Source: Phycisphaera sp. (GTDB lineage: Bacteria; Planctomycetota; Phycisphaerae; Phycisphaerales; Zrk34). From it: a stretch of 33,391 nt of DNA. A model generated the notes under the pieces. It saw nothing but the letters and a program-made list of their open reading frames with translations, was not told where the DNA came from and did no database searches. Positions 1 through 6,757 of this stretch are shown in pieces (the stretch's first letter is position 1; every line of letters begins with the position of its first letter). The stretch lies in the NCBI GenBank assembly GCA_016125285.1, contig WGMA01000056.1:1-33391 (forward strand), in the 5' to 3' direction. The translations under genes were made by a program, and so were the position numbers.

Positions 1-47
1 CTACCGTGACGCACGTTACTTCCCTTCCCGATCGACTGGCGCCCTAG

Positions 48-98
48 TTGGACTCCAAGCTCCTCGTGAAGAAACACAGACGCTTGGAGGATATACCA
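48..98 (+). promoter_or_regulatory. 5' leader hairpin that can sequester the SD of the first RRM gene
   Basis: CTCCAAGC (53-60) is perfectly complementary to GCTTGGAG (82-89), which contains most of the Shine-Dalgarno GGAGG (86-90) of the gene starting at 99. The loop is 21 nt. TTGG (48-51) can instead pair with CCAA (55-58) inside the same upstream arm, giving a small hairpin that would release the SD. The same two alternatives with the same loop length occur before the second RRM gene. The pairing is seen directly; a temperature- or protein-responsive switch is inference. Confidence 0.6.
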
Positions 99-443
99 AT
101 GCGCATCTACGTCGGAAATCTGTCGTTTAACACCACCCAGGACACCATCGAAGCGGAGTTCGGCAAGTTCGGCTCCGTGACCGAAGTGCACGTGCCCACC
201 GACCGCATGTCCGGTCGCCCGCGCGGCTTCGCCTTCGTGACGATGGACAGCGCCGAGGACGGCCAGAAGGCCATCGACGGCCTCAACGGCGTCGACCTCG
301 ACGGCCGCACGCTCAACGTCAACGAGGCCCGTCCCCGTGAAGAGGGTGGCGGCAACCGCGGCGGTGGCGGCGGTCATCGTGGCGGCGGCGGCGGTCACCG
401 CGGCGGCGGCGGTGGTGGTGGTCGCGATCGCGGCGGCTGGTAA
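99..443 (+). CDS. RRM-domain RNA-binding protein with glycine-rich tail
   Basis: A 114-residue single-RRM protein of the small bacterial/cyanobacterial Rbp type, which binds single-stranded RNA in the cytoplasm. RNP2 is IYVGNL (residues 3-8) and RNP1 is RGFAFVTM (42-49). The RRM ends near residue 83 and is followed by a Gly/His/Arg tail of GGGGH-type repeats ending in GGW. The ATG at 99 is chosen over the upstream in-frame start at 48 because GGAGG at 86-90 lies 8 nt before it and the protein then begins exactly at RRM strand 1, as in the paralogue at 1630. Family members are often cold-induced; the SD-masking leader fits post-transcriptional control, but that is inference. It is monocistronic, with its own terminator at 476. 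Confidence 0.93.
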   Translation: MRIYVGNLSFNTTQDTIEAEFGKFGSVTEVHVPTDRMSGRPRGFAFVTMDSAEDGQKAIDGLNGVDLDGRTLNVNEARPREEGGGNRGGGGGHRGGGGGHRGGGGGGGRDRGGW

Positions 444-475
444 TCCCAGCGGCCTCGGCCAATGACAACACAAAA

Positions 476-512
476 CCCCGGCACGCCTACCGGTGTGTCG
501 GGGTCTTTTTTT
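476..512 (+). terminator. Rho-independent terminator of the first RRM gene
   Basis: CCCCGGCACGCC (476-487) pairs with GGTGTGTCGGGG through a 12-bp stem with three G-T wobbles and a 4-nt loop, followed by TCTTTTTTT. It lies 32 nt after the stop codon. The terminator of the second RRM gene begins with the same CCCCGGC arm. Confidence 0.88.
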
Positions 513-546
513 GCGATCGACTTTCTCTCTAAGCCGGGAGCCTCAC

Positions 547-735
547 ATGGGACTGATCGACCTTCTCCGTCGTCTGCTCGGTGGTGGCACGGGCAATCGC
601 GTTATCAACGAACGCCGCGACCGCGCCCCTGATCAACGCCGCAAACAGACCGAACGCGACGACCAGACCCATCAGCAGACCGGACACGGCGCCGATCAAC
701 AGGGCGACGGCCCCAAACGCATGCGACGCCACTGA
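547..735 (+). CDS. Small basic hypothetical protein
   Basis: A 62-residue ORF with a good Shine-Dalgarno (GGGAG, 6 nt before the ATG). The first 14 residues, MGLIDLLRRLLGGG, form a short amphipathic segment. The rest is strongly hydrophilic, rich in Arg, Gln, Asp and His, and probably disordered. Third codon positions are mostly G or C, as in neighbouring genes. I do not recognise a family. The opposite strand of the same interval (529-753) reads as a hydrophobic protein but has only a GTG start without an SD, so this strand is preferred. Existence as a protein is moderately supported; function is unknown. Confidence 0.5.
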   Translation: MGLIDLLRRLLGGGTGNRVINERRDRAPDQRRKQTERDDQTHQQTGHGADQQGDGPKRMRRH

Positions 736-797
736 CACGCCGCGTGTCGCCACACGTCAGCGCCGCACGCCGCGCCACCTACGCCGACGCACGCCGC

Positions 798-1040
798 TCA
801 CTTATCGTCGTCATCATCATCGTCGATGTCGAACGCCTCGGACGGGTCCAGCGTGTCGTCCGCGCCCAGGTCGCTCGACATCGCCTCCGTCAGCGCATCG
901 ACGTCCGCATCGTCGCCCGCCGCGGCGTTGGCCAGCTCGTCGAGCTCGTCCGAGCGGATGTCGTCCGTCACGCCCTGCTCCAGCGCGTCCGCCGCCGCGT
1001 CGTCGTCACCGATACCCGGCACCTTGTAGTTGTCACTCAT
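798..1040 (-). CDS. Small highly acidic hypothetical protein
   Basis: An 80-residue protein very rich in Asp, Glu and Ala, ending in a run of eight aspartates and a lysine (FDIDDDDDDDDK). The ATG at 1040 is preferred to the GTG at 1049 because GGGAG lies 8 nt upstream of it. No Cys, no membrane segment and no recognisable domain. The pattern of regularly spaced Leu/Ala among acidic residues (DELDELANAAAGDDADVDALTEAM) suggests helical stretches. Such acidic mini-proteins can be chaperone-like or nucleic-acid mimics, but nothing in the sequence settles this. It converges on the small gene at 547-735. Confidence 0.62.
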   Translation of the reverse strand: MSDNYKVPGIGDDDAAADALEQGVTDDIRSDELDELANAAAGDDADVDALTEAMSSDLGADDTLDPSEAFDIDDDDDDDK

Positions 1041-1580
1041 CGTGTCCACTCCCGGTCAACTCGTGACCCGTGATCTGATCCACACCCCAATCACCGCGAC
1101 CCCGATACGTCGCGACTCCGTCATGCATTGTACGTGACCTGACACGCGGTTACCGGGTTTTCTGGAAACCCCTGCGCGCCGCTGCGGCGCACGGACACGC
1201 GTGATGAAAAACCGGTATCGCCCTCCGCGAGCGCGCCGCCGCCGCGCCCGCACCGCGCCGACACGCCGGAACAAGGACTTACGGCGCTCCGATGCGATAA
1301 CATGTCGACAATCACGCGACTTACGTCATTTTGACGGGCGCGCGGACGTACAAAAAACGCGCTTCGACGGGGCCGAAACGGGGCGCAAAAGGGCGCGAAA
1401 AGCGATCGCAGGGGCGCGCACGGGACTTGAACGAGCGCGAAAGGGCGACGCAAAATCGGTATCGCGCCGAGTCGTGCGCACGCCGCAACCAGCGCGACGC
1501 GCGCCCCGCCGGTTCGACACGCGCGATCGGCACGCCTAGGCTCACCAGATAACTCCCTTCCGATTGGCTTGTGTCCGTGT
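1041..1580. other. Long intergenic stretch without a convincing gene
   Basis: About 540 bases between the divergently transcribed acidic-protein gene and the leader of the second RRM gene. Open frames exist on both strands but consist of Arg/Ala/Pro-rich GC-bias translations with no SD and no domain. Two similar words, accggtatcgccc near 1211 and atcggtatcgcgcc near 1456, recur. The last part, 1553-1575 (CTCCCTTCC followed by GATTGG), matches 20-37 upstream of the first RRM gene and probably belongs to the promoter or leader. I see nothing else definable. Confidence 0.6.
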
Positions 1581-1622
1581 TGGTCTCCAAGCGTCGCGAA
1601 GCTACCTATTGATGCTTGGAGG
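1581..1622 (+). promoter_or_regulatory. 5' leader hairpin that can sequester the SD of the second RRM gene
   Basis: CTCCAAGC (1585-1592) pairs perfectly with GCTTGGAG (1614-1621), covering the SD GGAGG (1618-1622) of the gene starting at 1630. The loop is 21 nt, the same length as in the first RRM leader, though its sequence differs. TTGG just upstream (1580-1583) can pair with CCAA (1587-1590) around a 3-nt loop, an alternative that frees the SD. Confidence 0.6.
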
Positions 1623-1629
1623 TTCTCCC

Positions 1630-1917
1630 ATGCGCATCTACGTCGGCAACCTGAACTTTGAAACTTCCCCCGCCACCATCGAGGCCGAGTTCGGCCGATT
1701 CGGCAACATCCAGGAGGTGCACGTGCCCTCCGATCGCGAGACCGGTCGGCCGCGCGGGTTCGCCTTCGTGTCCATGCCGGACGACGACGCGGCCGAGAAG
1801 GCCATCCAGTCGCTCAACGGCGTCGAGCTCGAAGGCCGCACGCTCAACGTCAACGAAGCCCGCCCCCGCGGCGGCGGCGGCAACGGCTACGGACGACACG
1901 GCCGCAACGGTTGGTAA
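1630..1917 (+). CDS. RRM-domain RNA-binding protein, short paralogue
   Basis: A 95-residue single-RRM protein closely similar to the product of 99-443: RNP2 IYVGNL (3-8), RNP1 RGFAFVSM, and the shared segment [14 protein letters not shown]. The glycine-rich tail is much shorter than in the paralogue and also ends in GW. GGAGG at 1618-1622 is 7 nt before the ATG and lies in a hairpin stem. It should bind single-stranded RNA in the cytoplasm, and its tail length may tune affinity or condensation (inference). The two paralogues share leader and terminator features, so the copy arose with its control regions. A terminator follows at 1959. Confidence 0.93.
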   Translation: MRIYVGNLNFETSPATIEAEFGRFGNIQEVHVPSDRETGRPRGFAFVSMPDDDAAEKAIQSLNGVELEGRTLNVNEARPRGGGGNGYGRHGRNGW

Positions 1918-1958
1918 GCCCACACCACCCACCGTCATCTCGACGTGACAACCCATCA

Positions 1959-1989
1959 CCCCGGCGCGCCCCACGCGTGCCGGGGTTTT
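1959..1989 (+). terminator. Rho-independent terminator of the second RRM gene
   Basis: CCCCGGC (1959-1965) pairs with GCCGGGG (1979-1985), followed by TTTTC. It lies about 40 nt after the stop and resembles the first RRM terminator in its left arm. Confidence 0.8.
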
Positions 1990-2029
1990 CGTTGCGCGCC
2001 GGTTCGATATGAATCTGCGTCGTGTTGCA

Positions 2030-2536
2030 TTAACGCGGAGTCGCGGGTGGCGTGGATGCGTCGGCCGGTGCGTCGGGGTACCCCAGGTCGATCTGTGCGG
2101 GCTCGTAGCCCATGGCGATCATGCGGTCGACGAACGGCCGGCGCGGGAAGCGGTAGAAGCCGCGTCGCGCAAGCTGGTAGTACGCGGCCTCGTGGCCGGG
2201 CAGCAGCGCGATCGCGGTGCGTCGGTCGCCCGGGCCGATGAAGGTGATGCGGCTCATCGCGACGCAGCGATGGTCCTCGACGGGCTCGGCGTGCGACAGC
2301 AGCGTCGCCAGGGTCTCGATCACCGCGCGGTCGGTTGACGAACGACGCACGACGCCGCTGGTCAGCGGGTCGTACATGCGCACCTCAACGGACACGATGC
2401 GCCGCGCGTCGATCGACGGCGGGCCGTCTTTCGGCATGGACAACACCGCGGCCACCGCCACGAGGCATAACTCCACCACGACGATCGCGATAAACCTTCG
2501 CGTACGCCGGGGTGGTTTCGCGGGTGTCGACTCCAT
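2030..2536 (-). CDS. Hypothetical single-pass membrane protein
   Basis: A 168-residue protein with a basic N-terminus (PAKPPRRTRR, from about residue 5) followed by one hydrophobic segment (about 15-34, IAIVVVELCLVAVAAVLSM). This predicts an inner-membrane anchor with the remaining roughly 130 residues outside the cytoplasm. The soluble part has alternating strands and charged loops but no motif I recognise. The ATG at 2536 is chosen because it puts the anchor at the N-terminus; the open frame extends upstream to 2719 with low-complexity sequence. The SD is weak. Function unknown. Confidence 0.7.
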   Translation of the reverse strand: MESTPAKPPRRTRRFIAIVVVELCLVAVAAVLSMPKDGPPSIDARRIVSVEVRMYDPLTSGVVRRSSTDRAVIETLATLLSHAEPVEDHRCVAMSRITFIGPGDRRTAIALLPGHEAAYYQLARRGFYRFPRRPFVDRMIAMGYEPAQIDLGYPDAPADASTPPATPR

Positions 2537-2640
2537 GCGTGATTCTAGGTCGAGGAGCGACACAATCCTGTCGTGGGGGTCGCGCACGGGGCAAAGCCCC
2601 ATGCGACACACAAACCAACGTGACCTTCCATGCGCGGGCT

Positions 2641-3117
2641 TCAGTCCAGCCATTGGATAATCGACCAGGCCAGCGGTACGCCACCGGTCGCGATGATCAG
2701 CAGAGCGATGCAACCCCACATCAATGACGTATTGCAGTCGCCCACCTCGCGCTCGACACGTGCGATGTGAGGCTTGGCCGGATCGTAATACACCTCGATC
2801 GCAGACCCGGCGGTCGTCTTGCTCAACGCTTGAGTCGCCGCTGGACTCTCCGTCGCGTAGTCGGTGACGTACCGGTTGGTCCCGGTGTACAACTGCCCGT
2901 CGACCGTGTATTCAAATCGAACCTTGATCTCCGTGTAGCTCACCCCTTCACTGGACTCGCGATTGACGTCCCGGCCGACCACCTCGCCGAGCACGCCAGG
3001 CCAGAATCGCGCCGCACGGTTATCCCGCCAACTACAGTAGACCATCCACAATACATAAGTCCCCGTGCCCATCACGAGGACGCCGATTGCACAAGCTGTT
3101 CCGGAATCACCATTCAA
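2641..3117 (-). CDS. DUF3592 domain-containing membrane protein
   Basis: The frame encodes two membrane segments flanking a beta-rich domain ending in IEVYYDPAKPHIARVE. That motif is diagnostic of DUF3592, where V.Y.P.nP..a closes the domain. The first hydrophobic segment is ACAIGVLVMGTGTYVLWM; the second is MWGCIALLIIATGGVPLAW at the C-terminus. The start is uncertain. The ATG at 3072 would cut the first membrane segment, so a TTG at 3117 (given here, about 158 residues) or a GTG at 3153 is more likely. The frame stays open upstream only because it shadows the next gene. Function of DUF3592 proteins is unknown; they are usually small membrane proteins. Confidence 0.75.
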   Translation of the reverse strand: MNGDSGTACAIGVLVMGTGTYVLWMVYCSWRDNRAARFWPGVLGEVVGRDVNRESSEGVSYTEIKVRFEYTVDGQLYTGTNRYVTDYATESPAATQALSKTTAGSAIEVYYDPAKPHIARVEREVGDCNTSLMWGCIALLIIATGGVPLAWSIIQWLD

Positions 3118-3227
3118 TTGGTCGGTCTCGTAGGTCCCCGCAATGCCGCGCACGTTCAAGTCCGGCCTCGGCACCAAGCCATCATACCTGCTCGTGCAAT
3201 CCGAGCCGGCGGTGTGTCGACGCGTGT

Positions 3228-4061
3228 TCAGGTCGCGGACTTCGGCGCGGTCGGCTTGAGCGATTTCGTGAACCGCTTCGTCGCTTCCCACCACCCGGCG
3301 TGCTCGCCCCACCTGTCTCGGTCGCTGGACCAGATGACCACGCCGTCGGCGCCGACGCGGCGGGCGGTTTCCAGCTGGTACTTCCAGAAGCTCTGCGGCA
3401 TCTCGCCGCCCTTTCGGCCGTGGAACTTGGGCATCAGAAACAGGTACACCGGCTTGTGCGCGCGATGGCCCTGTGTGACGAGCTTCCGCGCCGTGTTGGC
3501 CCACGCGCGGCGGTTGGTGTTGTGCACGTACATCGACGGATAGAACGCGTCGACCACCTTCTCCACCGGACGCTTCATCGGCGTGAGGTTCGACGGGCCC
3601 ACCGCGTACAGCCCGACCTTGCAGCCCGGCACGGCCTCGTGCGCCCACTTGACCACGTCCTTGAGGTGGCCGCTGCTCAGGTTGTGATCGTTGCGGTTGG
3701 TCTTCTCGATGTCGAAGACGATCGGCCCGTCGTAGTCCTTGAGCTTCGCGGTCACGCTGGCCGTGACCGACTGCTTCGTCTTCGTGTTGTAGCACAGCTC
3801 GATCGGCGTGAGGCCGAACGGCGTCAGGTCGTCGGGTCGGCCTCGGTTGTGGATGTGCTCGTAGACGACGAACGACCGATCGGGACGTGACGGACGGTCC
3901 GCGGCGGCGCTCGCGTCCGGCGCGGGGTCGGCCGGCGCCTTGGCGTCGGGTGCGTTGCCCGGCCTGTGGTGCTTGTGCTTGCCTTTCGCCGCGAGCGTCG
4001 GGCCCGCCGCCCCGAGCAGCACGGTGAGGATCAGCAGGACGCCGAACCGATTCATGGTCAT
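3228..4061 (-). CDS. Secreted protein, possible hyaluronidase-like TIM-barrel glycosidase
   Basis: A 277-residue protein with a signal peptide (about 1-25, hydrophobic core GVLLILTVLLGAAG) and a low-complexity Ala/Pro/Asp/His linker to about residue 62. The domain after it has strand-end acidic residues in IVFDIEK (D117, E119), then GLYAVG (150-155), YPSMYV, and GADGVVIWSS near the C-terminus. The DxE pair at a strand end and the GxVxWxS ending recall GH56 hyaluronidases and similar (beta/alpha)8 glycosidases; this is a weak, motif-level analogy. The ATG at 4061 has GGAG 9 nt upstream. It is likely exported and acts on a sugar polymer, but the substrate is unknown. A 244-nt gap without genes separates it from the DUF1080 gene. 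Confidence 0.72.
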   Translation of the reverse strand: MTMNRFGVLLILTVLLGAAGPTLAAKGKHKHHRPGNAPDAKAPADPAPDASAAADRPSRPDRSFVVYEHIHNRGRPDDLTPFGLTPIELCYNTKTKQSVTASVTAKLKDYDGPIVFDIEKTNRNDHNLSSGHLKDVVKWAHEAVPGCKVGLYAVGPSNLTPMKRPVEKVVDAFYPSMYVHNTNRRAWANTARKLVTQGHRAHKPVYLFLMPKFHGRKGGEMPQSFWKYQLETARRVGADGVVIWSSDRDRWGEHAGWWEATKRFTKSLKPTAPKSAT

Positions 4062-4305
4062 GTACGTTGGCTCCACGCGGTCGGTGAAGTGATGGACCAC
4101 GTCCATTGTATCCATGCCGCCGTGACGGAGTGAAGACCCGTCGGCGCGTTGGATCCGAGCCCGGCTGGGTCAGCGCGGGTTCGTGCGGAGCGCGCAGACT
4201 TGAACCTGCGGTTCAATCCGCCGCGACACACGTCGGCTGTGCTCGCGCGGCACGAGCGGGGGTCGCGCAGGGGGCCGAGCCCAACGCGGATTGAGCAATA
4301 GACTA
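4062..4305. other. Intergenic region with a perfect inverted repeat
   Basis: No gene is visible. TTGAACC (4200-4206) and GGTTCAA (4210-4216) form a 7-bp inverted repeat around TGC. A TACAAT-like -10 for the downstream minus-strand gene can be read at about 4103-4108 (plus-strand attgta). The repeat might be an operator or weak terminator. There is no T-run, and it is not part of a tRNA fold. Confidence 0.4.
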
Positions 4306-4923
4306 TCAGTCCGTCTTGATCTGAATACGCCGGTACTCCAGCGTCGCGCGGTCGCCTTCCAGGCCGATCGGGCCGGTCTCCGGCAGCTGCAGCGCGTCCT
4401 CCAGCAACTCGCCGTTGCACGTGCAGTGCGCCACGTTGTTCTTCACGACGACGATGATCTCGTTCCAGTCCTGCGGCTTGTACTTCTTGAGCTCCTTGTA
4501 AGGACCGGCCACGAGGTAGTCGCGGCACTGCAGCTGCGGCTTGCGGAGGAAGATGCCGCTGTCGGCCCCGACGCTGGCGCGGAACTCGAGCTTGAGCGTG
4601 AAGTCTTTCGGGAATTCCTCGACGGTCCAGATCTGCCCGGTCAGGCGGTCCTGCTCGTCGGGGAACTTGATCATGAACACGCCGTCTTTGGCGATGTAGC
4701 GTCCGTCGCGTGTCTCGGTCTTGCCGGTGAAGTCTTCGCTGACCGGGCCGGGCTTCGGGTCGTCTTTTTTGGGCTTGGGTCGGAAGCACCAGCCGGTCAG
4801 GTCGCGGCCGTTGAAGAGGCTGCGGAACCCTTCGTCGGGCTTCCACTCGTCGTCGGCGCGGACGGTAGCGAGGCAGCCCAGGGACAGCAGGACGACGGCG
4901 ATGACGAGACGCGCGTGATTCAT
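4306..4923 (-). CDS. Secreted DUF1080 (3-keto-disaccharide hydrolase-type) protein
   Basis: A 205-residue protein with a signal peptide (about 1-23, core ARLVIAVVLLSLGCLATVRA). A DUF1080/concanavalin-like domain begins at FRSLFNGRDLTGW (33-45), the standard N-terminal motif of the family. It continues with the jelly-roll strands FTLKLEFRAS...DSGIFLRK and closes with IGLEGDRATLEYRRIQIK, also typical. The family is greatly expanded in planctomycetes and includes 3-keto-glycoside hydrolases; the exact substrate cannot be read from sequence. Length is near the family norm. The ATG at 4923 is chosen for the signal peptide. A TACAAT hexamer at 4991-4996 (minus strand) may be its -10 element. Confidence 0.88.
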   Translation of the reverse strand: MNHARLVIAVVLLSLGCLATVRADDEWKPDEGFRSLFNGRDLTGWCFRPKPKKDDPKPGPVSEDFTGKTETRDGRYIAKDGVFMIKFPDEQDRLTGQIWTVEEFPKDFTLKLEFRASVGADSGIFLRKPQLQCRDYLVAGPYKELKKYKPQDWNEIIVVVKNNVAHCTCNGELLEDALQLPETGPIGLEGDRATLEYRRIQIKTD

Positions 4924-5052
4924 GATCGATCCACCGATGAACAGGAATGTGCCCGCCGCGCCGGACGCTCCGACGCCGCGCGAGGGCTGCATTGTAGCGG
5001 GGTGGATCGAGGCAAGTCACAGCCGGGATGCGACGTCATCCCGGCCCGGCCG

Positions 5053-5451
5053 TCAGCGAGAAGGCTTCACCTCGACGACCTCGAGCGTCTTGACGTCGAG
5101 TGTGAACTGGCGGCCGCGCTCGGCGTCGATCAACAGCTTGCCGTCGTTCGGTGACGCGGTGAGCTTCGTGATGAACTTCTCCTGCACGTCCTTCTCGAGG
5201 TTCTGGTTGTAGACGATGCGGTAGATCTCCTTGCGCCACGCCTGAGCCTTGCCGTCCTTTGGCTTGCCCTCGATCGACGCGACGAACGCCTTGCCGTCGT
5301 CGCCGCGTCCGTGGTGGGCGCTGTAGATCACGCCGTCCATCTCCACCGGCTTGACCTCCGGCGGGGCGACGCGTTTCGCCCACGCGCGCTTCACAGTCGT
5401 TCCGAGGATCAACCCCGCCGTCGCCATCAGCATCGTTCGTCGTGTCTGCAT
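5053..5451 (-). CDS. Hypothetical exported protein with twin-arginine-like signal
   Basis: A 132-residue protein whose N-terminus, MQTRRTMLMATAGLILGTT, looks like a Tat-type signal (TRRTML followed by a weakly hydrophobic core); cleavage would be after AWA at about residue 25. AGGAG lies 7 nt before the ATG at 5451. The mature part contains VEMDGVIYSAHHGRGDDGKAF and LLIDAERGRQFTLDVKTLEV, suggesting a small beta-rich domain that may bind a ligand. I do not recognise a family. It sits between the serine protease and DUF1080 genes on the same strand. Confidence 0.75.
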   Translation of the reverse strand: MQTRRTMLMATAGLILGTTVKRAWAKRVAPPEVKPVEMDGVIYSAHHGRGDDGKAFVASIEGKPKDGKAQAWRKEIYRIVYNQNLEKDVQEKFITKLTASPNDGKLLIDAERGRQFTLDVKTLEVVEVKPSR

Positions 5452-5566
5452 CGCTCGTCTCCTGGATCGGTAGGTACGTCCGTCAGAAGAACGACGCACG
5501 GGCCCGGCTGTCCGAAGACGCGCGGAAAATCGCCGGGCGCCACGGCTGTGGGGCGTTGCGTCCCGG

Positions 5567-6331
5567 CTACTGCGGCAGGATTTCGGGCAGCAGCGAGGCG
5601 TACCACGTCATGTTCAGCGCGAGGCGTTCGTCCTGGCTGGGGTCGCGGTCGGACACGTCGAGCGCCGAGGTGTGGATGCCCAGCAGCCGCCAGTTCGGCG
5701 CGGTGTTGGGCGCGGCGCCGGGCGCGGGGTCGGGGCGGTAGATGACCGGCGAGCCGCTCATGCCGCGGTGCAGCCGGCAGTCGGTCAGGAAGTACGGCTC
5801 GTTCTTGAACGGGTGCGAGAAGGAGCTGGCGATCGTCGCGCTGCGGACGATGGGCAGGTTGTTGAACGTGTCGTGAAAGCCGAGCGGGAAGCCGAGGATG
5901 AACACCTGCTGTCCGAGCGGCAGCGTCTGGTCGGAGCCGACGATGTCCGCGGCGTTGAACGTGTCGACGAAGTGCTCGCTGAGCGCATGCGGGTCGTTGA
6001 TCGCGATGGCGACGACGTCGGCCCGGCCGAAGCGCGGGTGCTGAAACCACTGCGGCACGCCCTTGTGATACAGCGGCACGGACAGGTCGTTGCGCTGCGG
6101 CAGGTTCGCGGCGTCCTTGTGCAGCGAGACGAGCAGGCGGTCGGGGAAGTGCCGCGTCGCCTGGTCGATCACGACGTGCCGGGCCGTCACGAGGTAGAGG
6201 AACTTGTCGTGCTGAAAGAAGAAGCCCGACGCGTTGGTCAGCGGCCGCCCGCCGATCCACGTGCGCAGCTGCGCGACGCGCACGTACATCGTGTCGATCC
6301 GCGACGATGCGACCGGCGTGTCATCAGGCAT
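5567..6331 (-). CDS. Trypsin-like serine protease, apparently cytoplasmic
   Basis: A 254-residue chymotrypsin-fold peptidase with the full catalytic triad in order: His52 in TARHVV, Asp105 in ADVVAIAI, and Ser192 in GMSGSPV. FILGFPLGF (144-152) is the usual strand before the second barrel half. There is no signal peptide, transmembrane segment or PDZ domain, so it is not a DegP-type protease. Stand-alone cytoplasmic trypsin-like domains often serve as effectors or regulators, but context gives no partner. The ATG at 6331 has no SD; a TACAAT hexamer ends 7 nt before it, suggesting a leaderless mRNA. Confidence 0.88.
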   Translation of the reverse strand: MPDDTPVASSRIDTMYVRVAQLRTWIGGRPLTNASGFFFQHDKFLYLVTARHVVIDQATRHFPDRLLVSLHKDAANLPQRNDLSVPLYHKGVPQWFQHPRFGRADVVAIAINDPHALSEHFVDTFNAADIVGSDQTLPLGQQVFILGFPLGFHDTFNNLPIVRSATIASSFSHPFKNEPYFLTDCRLHRGMSGSPVIYRPDPAPGAAPNTAPNWRLLGIHTSALDVSDRDPSQDERLALNMTWYASLLPEILPQ

Positions 6332-6338
6332 GGGGGCG

Positions 6339-6344
6339 ATTGTA
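6339..6344 (-). promoter_or_regulatory. Candidate -10 element for a leaderless protease mRNA
   Basis: Minus-strand TACAAT is followed by seven bases (CGCCCCC) and the ATG at 6331. Transcription starting about 7 nt downstream of the hexamer would begin at or next to the start codon. No convincing -35 box is visible. Confidence 0.45.
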
Positions 6345-6391
6345 CGTCAGATCGTAAGCGGCCGAGCGCGCGGGGTCGGCGAGCGACGGCT

Positions 6392-6598
6392 TCACCAGCG
6401 GTGGGTGAACAGTTCGAGCATGCCGAAGGCGAAGTCGACGAGGTCTTCGCGCGAGCGCTGCGCGTCGCGCATCGCGGTGGCGATGTGGTCGAGCTCACCG
6501 CGGTCGAGCCAGACGCCTGCGCACTTCGGGCAGACGTCGATGGTCACGTCCTCCCGCATCTCCTTCTTCAACGCCGCGTCGCACCGTGGACAGTTCAT
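6392..6598 (-). CDS. TFIIB-type zinc-ribbon protein (zf-TFIIB family)
   Basis: A 68-residue protein with the complete zf-TFIIB pattern: CPRC at 3-6, CPKC at 23-26, and the family signature GVWLDRGEL (28-36). The four cysteines should bind one zinc ion. The C-terminal 30 residues are helical (AMRDAQRSREDLVDFAFGMLELF). The ATG at 6598 has a purine run (AGGGGG) 4 nt upstream and places the first CxxC at residue 3, as in relatives. The family is widespread, cytoplasmic and poorly characterised. It is the last of the run of minus-strand GC-rich genes before the lower-GC unit. Confidence 0.9.
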   Translation of the reverse strand: MNCPRCDAALKKEMREDVTIDVCPKCAGVWLDRGELDHIATAMRDAQRSREDLVDFAFGMLELFTHRW

Positions 6599-6671
6599 CG
6601 CGCCCCCTTTCGACTTGCGTGATGCGGACATGATACCGCCGCGTCGCGGTTGATCGGCGTGTGCGGAGGGG

Positions 6672-6689
6672 CACGGGCTAAGGCCCGTG
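6672..6689. repeat. Short palindrome of a type dispersed in planctomycete intergenic DNA
   Basis: CACGGGC (6672-6678) and GCCCGTG (6683-6689) form a perfect 7-bp stem around TAAG, within ggcacgggctaaggcccgtg. Similar GGGCTTAGCCCG-type palindromes are common between genes in this group (recalled, not checked). A related imperfect copy, cacggggcaaagccccatg, lies at about 2583-2601. The rest of the 6599-6757 gap holds GC-rich sequence without a gene. Confidence 0.5.
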
Positions 6690-6757
6690 GCACACCCGTT
6701 TGCGGTGATGGGTTGGAGTCGCCCCGGGCACCCGGCCCGTCACCCACCACCAAACAA

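Noticed and set aside
99-443. Glycine-rich DNA as a repeat element
   Set aside because: The GGCGGC repeats are coding for the RGG/GGH tail and are not mobile.
529-753. Hydrophobic ORF on the minus strand opposite the small basic gene
   Set aside because: GTG start without SD; the plus-strand frame has a good SD and typical third-position bias. A hydrophobic complement is expected when the sense strand is rich in Asp, Gln and Arg codons.
4190-4220. Possible tRNA T-arm around TTGAACC/GGTTCAA
   Set aside because: No acceptor or anticodon stems can be built; it is only a short palindrome.
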